DNA of 8,566 nt from Actinomycetes bacterium (GTDB lineage Bacteria; Actinomycetota; Acidimicrobiia; Acidimicrobiales; Ilumatobacteraceae), in NCBI GenBank assembly GCA_023417265.1, contig JAEZFY010000058.1:1-8566 (forward strand), written 5' to 3'. Below the pieces are notes generated by a model. That model was given only the letters and a program-made list of their open reading frames with translations. It was not told where the DNA came from and made no database searches. Positions 5,693 through 8,566 of the stretch are shown here, piece by piece. Position 1 is the first letter of the stretch. Every line of letters begins with the position of its first letter. The position numbers were made by a program, and so were the translations under genes.

Positions 5693-7139
5693 CCTCTCCA
5701 ACCTCACGGTGATGTCGATCGCCGCCTTCGACGGCTTGGCGATCACGGCCGCGCTCGGGGCGATCGCCGAAGACCTCGGCGACGTCGGCCTACTGCCGTG
5801 GGTCATCACCGCCTACCTCGCCGCCTCAGCGGTCGCCGTGATCGTCGCCGGTCCGGTGATCGACGCGATCGGTGTGCGGCGCACGTTCCGCATCACGGGG
5901 CTGTGGTTCCTCGTATGGTCGGGCGCGGCCGCGTTCGCCCCGTCGATGCCGGTGCTGATCGCCGCCCGCGCCCTGCAGGGTGTCGGCGGCGGGTTGGTGA
6001 TGGCCGTCGCGATCGCCTCGATCGGGCTGACGTTCCCGTCCGAGTTGCGGCCGCGGGCGCTCGCCGCCAACTCGATGGTGTGGGGCGTGATGGGGTTCGG
6101 TGGCCCGGCGATCGCCGGAGCGCTGCTGGCACTCGGTGACTGGGAGGCGATCTTCCTCATCCAGCTCCCGATCACGGGGCTGGCGCTCCTGATCGGGTGG
6201 AACACGCTTCCCGATGCACCGCCCGACGCGGTGCGGGCGCGCTTCGACCGCGGCGGCGTGGCCCTGCTCACGGTCGTGACGCTGGCGTCGTTGATCGCCG
6301 TGTCCGAGATCGGCGACCGGTGGGACGTCGTCGCCGTCGGGGTGCTCGTCAGCGCCGTCGCCGGCGCCGGCTACTGGGCCCACGCCGGGCGGGCGGCCGA
6401 ACCGGTGCTGGCCCGCCGGCACATCGTCGGGTTCCCCAACTGGGCCGTCCACGCGGTCGTCGCGATCACGTTCACGTCCGGCCTGGCGATCGACAACTAC
6501 CTGCCGATCTACGCCCAGGTGAACCGTGGCCTCGGTGAGTCGGCGGCGGCGTTCACGCTGGCGTTCCTGGCGGTCGGGTGGACGGCCGGTTCGGTGGTGT
6601 ACAGCCGTCTGTTCGTCGGTGTCCGCCCGCCGGTGTTGATGGTGTGCGGCACGCTGCTGTTGGCGGTGGCGTGCCTCGTGGTGGCGCTCGCCGTCGCCGG
6701 CGACTGGCACTTCGGGGCGGTGTTGGCCACCTACGCGTTCGTCGGGTTCGGCATCGGCACCGTGTCGACGTCGTCGCTGAACTGGCTCCAGGCGTCGACC
6801 GATCCGGTCGAGATGGGCCGCGCCAACAGCGCCCACCAGTTCCTGCGCCAGCTGGCGATCACCTACGGGGTCGCGGTCGGTGGGGCGGTGCTGCTGTTCG
6901 TCGTCGCCGGCCGGATCGACGACGTCGACGCCGTCCGCGATGCGCTCGCCGGCGAGGACGTCGAGCTCGGCGCCGAAGCCGGCTCGGCAATCGGCGCAGG
7001 CCTGGCCGCGGTGGCGGCCCTGTCGGCCGGGCTGGCCACGTTCGGGGCGCTGGTCGCGGCGTTCGTGCTGCGCCGCGGGCGTCGCCATCCGGCGCCGGCT
7101 GGGGCGCTGTCCGCCCGGCCGCTGAATCCCGACTTGTGA
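5688..7139 (+). CDS. MFS drug/metabolite exporter of the DHA2 (EmrB/QacA) type; start uncertain
   Basis: A multi-pass inner-membrane transporter, 483 residues from the first GTG, with about 13-14 hydrophobic helices as in the 14-helix DHA2 group of proton antiporters. Helix 1 carries a D1-like motif (FDGLAITAALGAIAEDL, 14-30). Motif A follows helix 2 (GPVIDAIGVRR, 55-65), a motif-B-like RALQGVGGG is at 94-102, and the antiporter motif C is GFGGPAIAGALL (136-147). The tail after the last helix is short and basic. The substrate cannot be told from sequence; export of a drug or metabolite is the usual role. With the GTG at 5688 the chain has almost no cytoplasmic N-terminus. The same frame is open back to a TGA at 5616 and reads plausibly as one (GIWSRRYAAVTLSN), but holds no ATG, GTG or TTG. 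It follows mdh by 88 bases and ends 31 bases before metY. No regulator is adjacent. Confidence 0.87.
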   Translation: MTLSNLTVMSIAAFDGLAITAALGAIAEDLGDVGLLPWVITAYLAASAVAVIVAGPVIDAIGVRRTFRITGLWFLVWSGAAAFAPSMPVLIAARALQGVGGGLVMAVAIASIGLTFPSELRPRALAANSMVWGVMGFGGPAIAGALLALGDWEAIFLIQLPITGLALLIGWNTLPDAPPDAVRARFDRGGVALLTVVTLASLIAVSEIGDRWDVVAVGVLVSAVAGAGYWAHAGRAAEPVLARRHIVGFPNWAVHAVVAITFTSGLAIDNYLPIYAQVNRGLGESAAAFTLAFLAVGWTAGSVVYSRLFVGVRPPVLMVCGTLLLAVACLVVALAVAGDWHFGAVLATYAFVGFGIGTVSTSSLNWLQASTDPVEMGRANSAHQFLRQLAITYGVAVGGAVLLFVVAGRIDDVDAVRDALAGEDVELGAEAGSAIGAGLAAVAALSAGLATFGALVAAFVLRRGRRHPAPAGALSARPLNPDL

Positions 7140-7163
7140 AGTCGGATTTAGCTCCCGTAGGCT
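7134..7163 (+). promoter_or_regulatory. Predicted leaderless promoter of metY
   Basis: TTGTGA (7134-7139; four of six match TTGACA) overlaps the last codons of the MFS gene, and TAGGCT (7158-7163; TANNNT) lies 18 bases further on. The -10 ends 7 bases before the ATG at 7171, and no Shine-Dalgarno sequence is present. Confidence 0.6.
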
Positions 7164-7170
7164 CCCCGGC

Positions 7171-8484
7171 ATGAGCGAGCAGTGGGGTTTCGAGACCAAG
7201 CAGATCCACGTCGGCGGCGAGCCCGACCCGACCACCGGTGCGCGGGCGGTGCCGATCTACCAGACGACGTCGTACGAGTTCCGTGACGCCGCCCACGCCG
7301 CCAACCTGTTCGCCCTCGCCGAGGTCGGCAACATCTACACGCGCATCATGAACCCCACCCAGGGCGCGCTCGAGGCCCGCCTCAACGCCCTCGAAGGCGG
7401 TGTCACGACGGCGATCGGCCTGCCGGGTGCGCTCGCCCTGGCGTCGGGCCAGGCGGCGGCGACGCTGGCGATCACCACGATCGCCGAGAGCGGCGACCAC
7501 ATCGTGTCGTCGGCCTCGCTGTACGGCGGCACGTACAACCTGCTCCACTACACGCTCCAGAAGTACGGCATCGACGTCACGTTCATCGACGATCCCGACG
7601 ACCTCGACGCGTGGCGCGCGGCGGTGCGCCCGAACACCAAGCTGTTCTTCGGCGAGGTGCTCGCCAACCCGCGCAACAACTTCTTCGACATCGAGGGCGT
7701 CGGCGCGGTCGCCCACGACGCGGGCGTGCCGCTGATCGTCGACAACACCGTGCCGACGCCCTACCTCGTGCGCCCGCTCGAGCACGGCGCCGACATCGTC
7801 GTCCACTCGCTCACCAAGTTCATCGGCGGGCACGGCACGTCGATCGGCGGGGCGATCATCGACGGCGGCTCGTTCGACTTCGGCGACGCCGAGAAGTTCC
7901 CGAATTTCAACAACCCCGACCCGAGCTACCACGGCCTCGCCTACTGGCCCGCGCTCGGCGCCGGGGCGTTCATCCTCAAGGCCCGGGTCCAGGGTCTCCG
8001 CGACACGGGCGCGGCGATCTCGCCGTTCAACGCGTTCCTCCTCCTGCAGGGCATCGAGACGCTGAGCCTGCGGATGGAGCGCCACTGGTCGAACGCCCAG
8101 GCCGTCGCCGAGTACCTCGACGCCCACCCGCAGGTGACCTCGGTGTCGTTCGCCGGGCTGGAGTCGTCGCCGTGGCACGCCCGCACCAAGCAGTACGGCG
8201 GCGGCAAGGGCTACGGCTCGATCATCGCCTTCGACATCGAGGGTGGTGTCGAGGCCGGCAAGCGCTTCGTCGAGGGGCTCACCCTGCACAGCCACGTGGC
8301 CAACATCGGCGACGCCCGCAGCCTCGTGATCCAGCCGGCGGCCACCACTCACAGCCAGCTCTCGGCGGAGGAGCAGATCGCCTCGGGCGTCAACCCCGGT
8401 CAGGTGCGCCTGTCGGTGGGGCTCGAGTCGCTCGCCGACATCATCGCCGACCTCGACGCCGGGTTCGCCGCCGCCAAGTCCTGA
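7171..8484 (+). CDS. metY: O-acetylhomoserine sulfhydrylase (O-acetylhomoserine aminocarboxypropyltransferase)
   Basis: A PLP-dependent enzyme of the Cys/Met metabolism family that joins sulfide to O-acetyl-L-homoserine to give homocysteine, the direct sulfhydrylation route to methionine. At 437 residues it has MetY length, longer than the roughly 380-400 of MetB/MetC/MetZ. Visible sites are the N-terminal GFETKQIHVG (6-15) and AVPIYQTTSYEF (26-37), the phosphate-binding YTRIMNPT from the partner subunit (56-63), SGQAAATLA (92-100), LYGGTYNL (117-124), the PLP-ring aspartate D191 in IVDNT, the Schiff-base lysine K216 in HSLTKFIGGHG, and the carboxylate-binding arginine R413 before LSVGLE. About eight extra residues (TTAIGLPG, near 79-86) lie between LEGG and the ASGQAA motif. 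metX, the usual partner, is not within the window. The last codons and the stop lie inside a long palindrome. Confidence 0.95.
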   Translation: MSEQWGFETKQIHVGGEPDPTTGARAVPIYQTTSYEFRDAAHAANLFALAEVGNIYTRIMNPTQGALEARLNALEGGVTTAIGLPGALALASGQAAATLAITTIAESGDHIVSSASLYGGTYNLLHYTLQKYGIDVTFIDDPDDLDAWRAAVRPNTKLFFGEVLANPRNNFFDIEGVGAVAHDAGVPLIVDNTVPTPYLVRPLEHGADIVVHSLTKFIGGHGTSIGGAIIDGGSFDFGDAEKFPNFNNPDPSYHGLAYWPALGAGAFILKARVQGLRDTGAAISPFNAFLLLQGIETLSLRMERHWSNAQAVAEYLDAHPQVTSVSFAGLESSPWHARTKQYGGGKGYGSIIAFDIEGGVEAGKRFVEGLTLHSHVANIGDARSLVIQPAATTHSQLSAEEQIASGVNPGQVRLSVGLESLADIIADLDAGFAAAKS

Positions 8485-8566
8485 CGTGTCATCCGGGGTC
8501 AGACCCCCAATGAAACATGTTTCATTGGGGGTCTGACCCCGGATGACACGTCAGGACTTGGCGGCG
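8469..8566. repeat. Perfect loop-free palindrome of at least 98 bp overlapping the metY stop
   Basis: Each of the 49 bases 8469-8517 pairs with its mirror in 8518-8566; the centre is ACA|TGT. Symmetry has not broken at the last base, so the true arms may be longer. Inside are two copies of the small hairpin GGGGTC-N-GACCCC (8495-8507 and 8528-8540) flanking an AT-rich 18-bp core (8509-8526, AATGAAACATGTTTCATT). The outer 16 pairs of the left arm are the metY end, AAG TCC TGA and the bases before it. It could act as a terminator for metY, be a repetitive extragenic palindrome, or be partly an assembly fold-back. Confidence 0.97.

Noticed and set aside
5826..7235. A 469-codon minus-strand open frame over the MFS gene
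   Set aside because: It is a charged low-complexity translation without domains, opposite a clear 14-helix transporter.
6859..8352. A 497-codon minus-strand open frame over the end of the MFS gene and metY
   Set aside because: It is antisense to metY, whose PLP-lysine and other motifs are all intact; composition is that of a shadow frame.
8485..8566. A CRISPR or tandem-repeat array at the right end
   Set aside because: There is only one inverted pair with no spacers and no repeated units in direct orientation.
8469..8566. Terminal inverted repeat of an insertion sequence
   Set aside because: No transposase gene, no target-site duplication and no second copy of the arm elsewhere in the window.

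Overview
This is a GC-rich, gene-dense bacterial window. Strong GC bias at third codon positions, few Shine-Dalgarno sites, GTG starts and a purH–mdh neighbourhood all point to an actinomycete-type chromosome (Actinomycetota, possibly Acidimicrobiia). The lineage call is an inference from style and context, not from a marker gene. No rRNA, tRNA, CRISPR array, insertion sequence or phage gene is visible.

Layout. Positions 1-259 hold the 3' end of a plus-strand gene, DUF3592-like, cut by the window edge. A perfect 12-bp hairpin at 272-299 separates it from a convergent minus-strand gene (314-820) for a small four-helix membrane protein. A divergent intergenic region (821-928) follows, and then five genes in a row on the plus strand: purH (929-2449), a membrane acyltransferase fused to an SGNH esterase-type domain (2545-4548, resembling peptidoglycan O-acetyltransferase OatA), malate dehydrogenase mdh (4595-5599), a DHA2-type MFS transporter (about 5688-7139) and metY, O-acetylhomoserine sulfhydrylase (7171-8484).

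Function. purH, mdh and metY are housekeeping metabolism: the last two steps of IMP synthesis, the TCA cycle, and sulfur assimilation into homocysteine. The acyltransferase and the transporter work in the cell envelope. The genes share direction, but most seem to have their own promoter. purH, the acyltransferase gene, mdh and metY each have a -10-like hexamer only 6-8 bases before the start codon and no Shine-Dalgarno sequence, which is the layout of leaderless transcripts. Only the minus-strand membrane protein has a clear ribosome binding site.

Most notable features. (1) The window ends in a perfect, loop-free palindrome of at least 98 bp (8469-8566) that takes in the last codons of metY and is still symmetric at the final base. 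It looks like a composite repeat element, a contig-end fold-back, or both. (2) The MFS transporter has no ordinary start codon where its N-terminus ought to begin, and its first GTG sits inside a strong hairpin. (3) The leaderless promoter pattern recurs four times. I see no clear evidence of a new multi-gene system.
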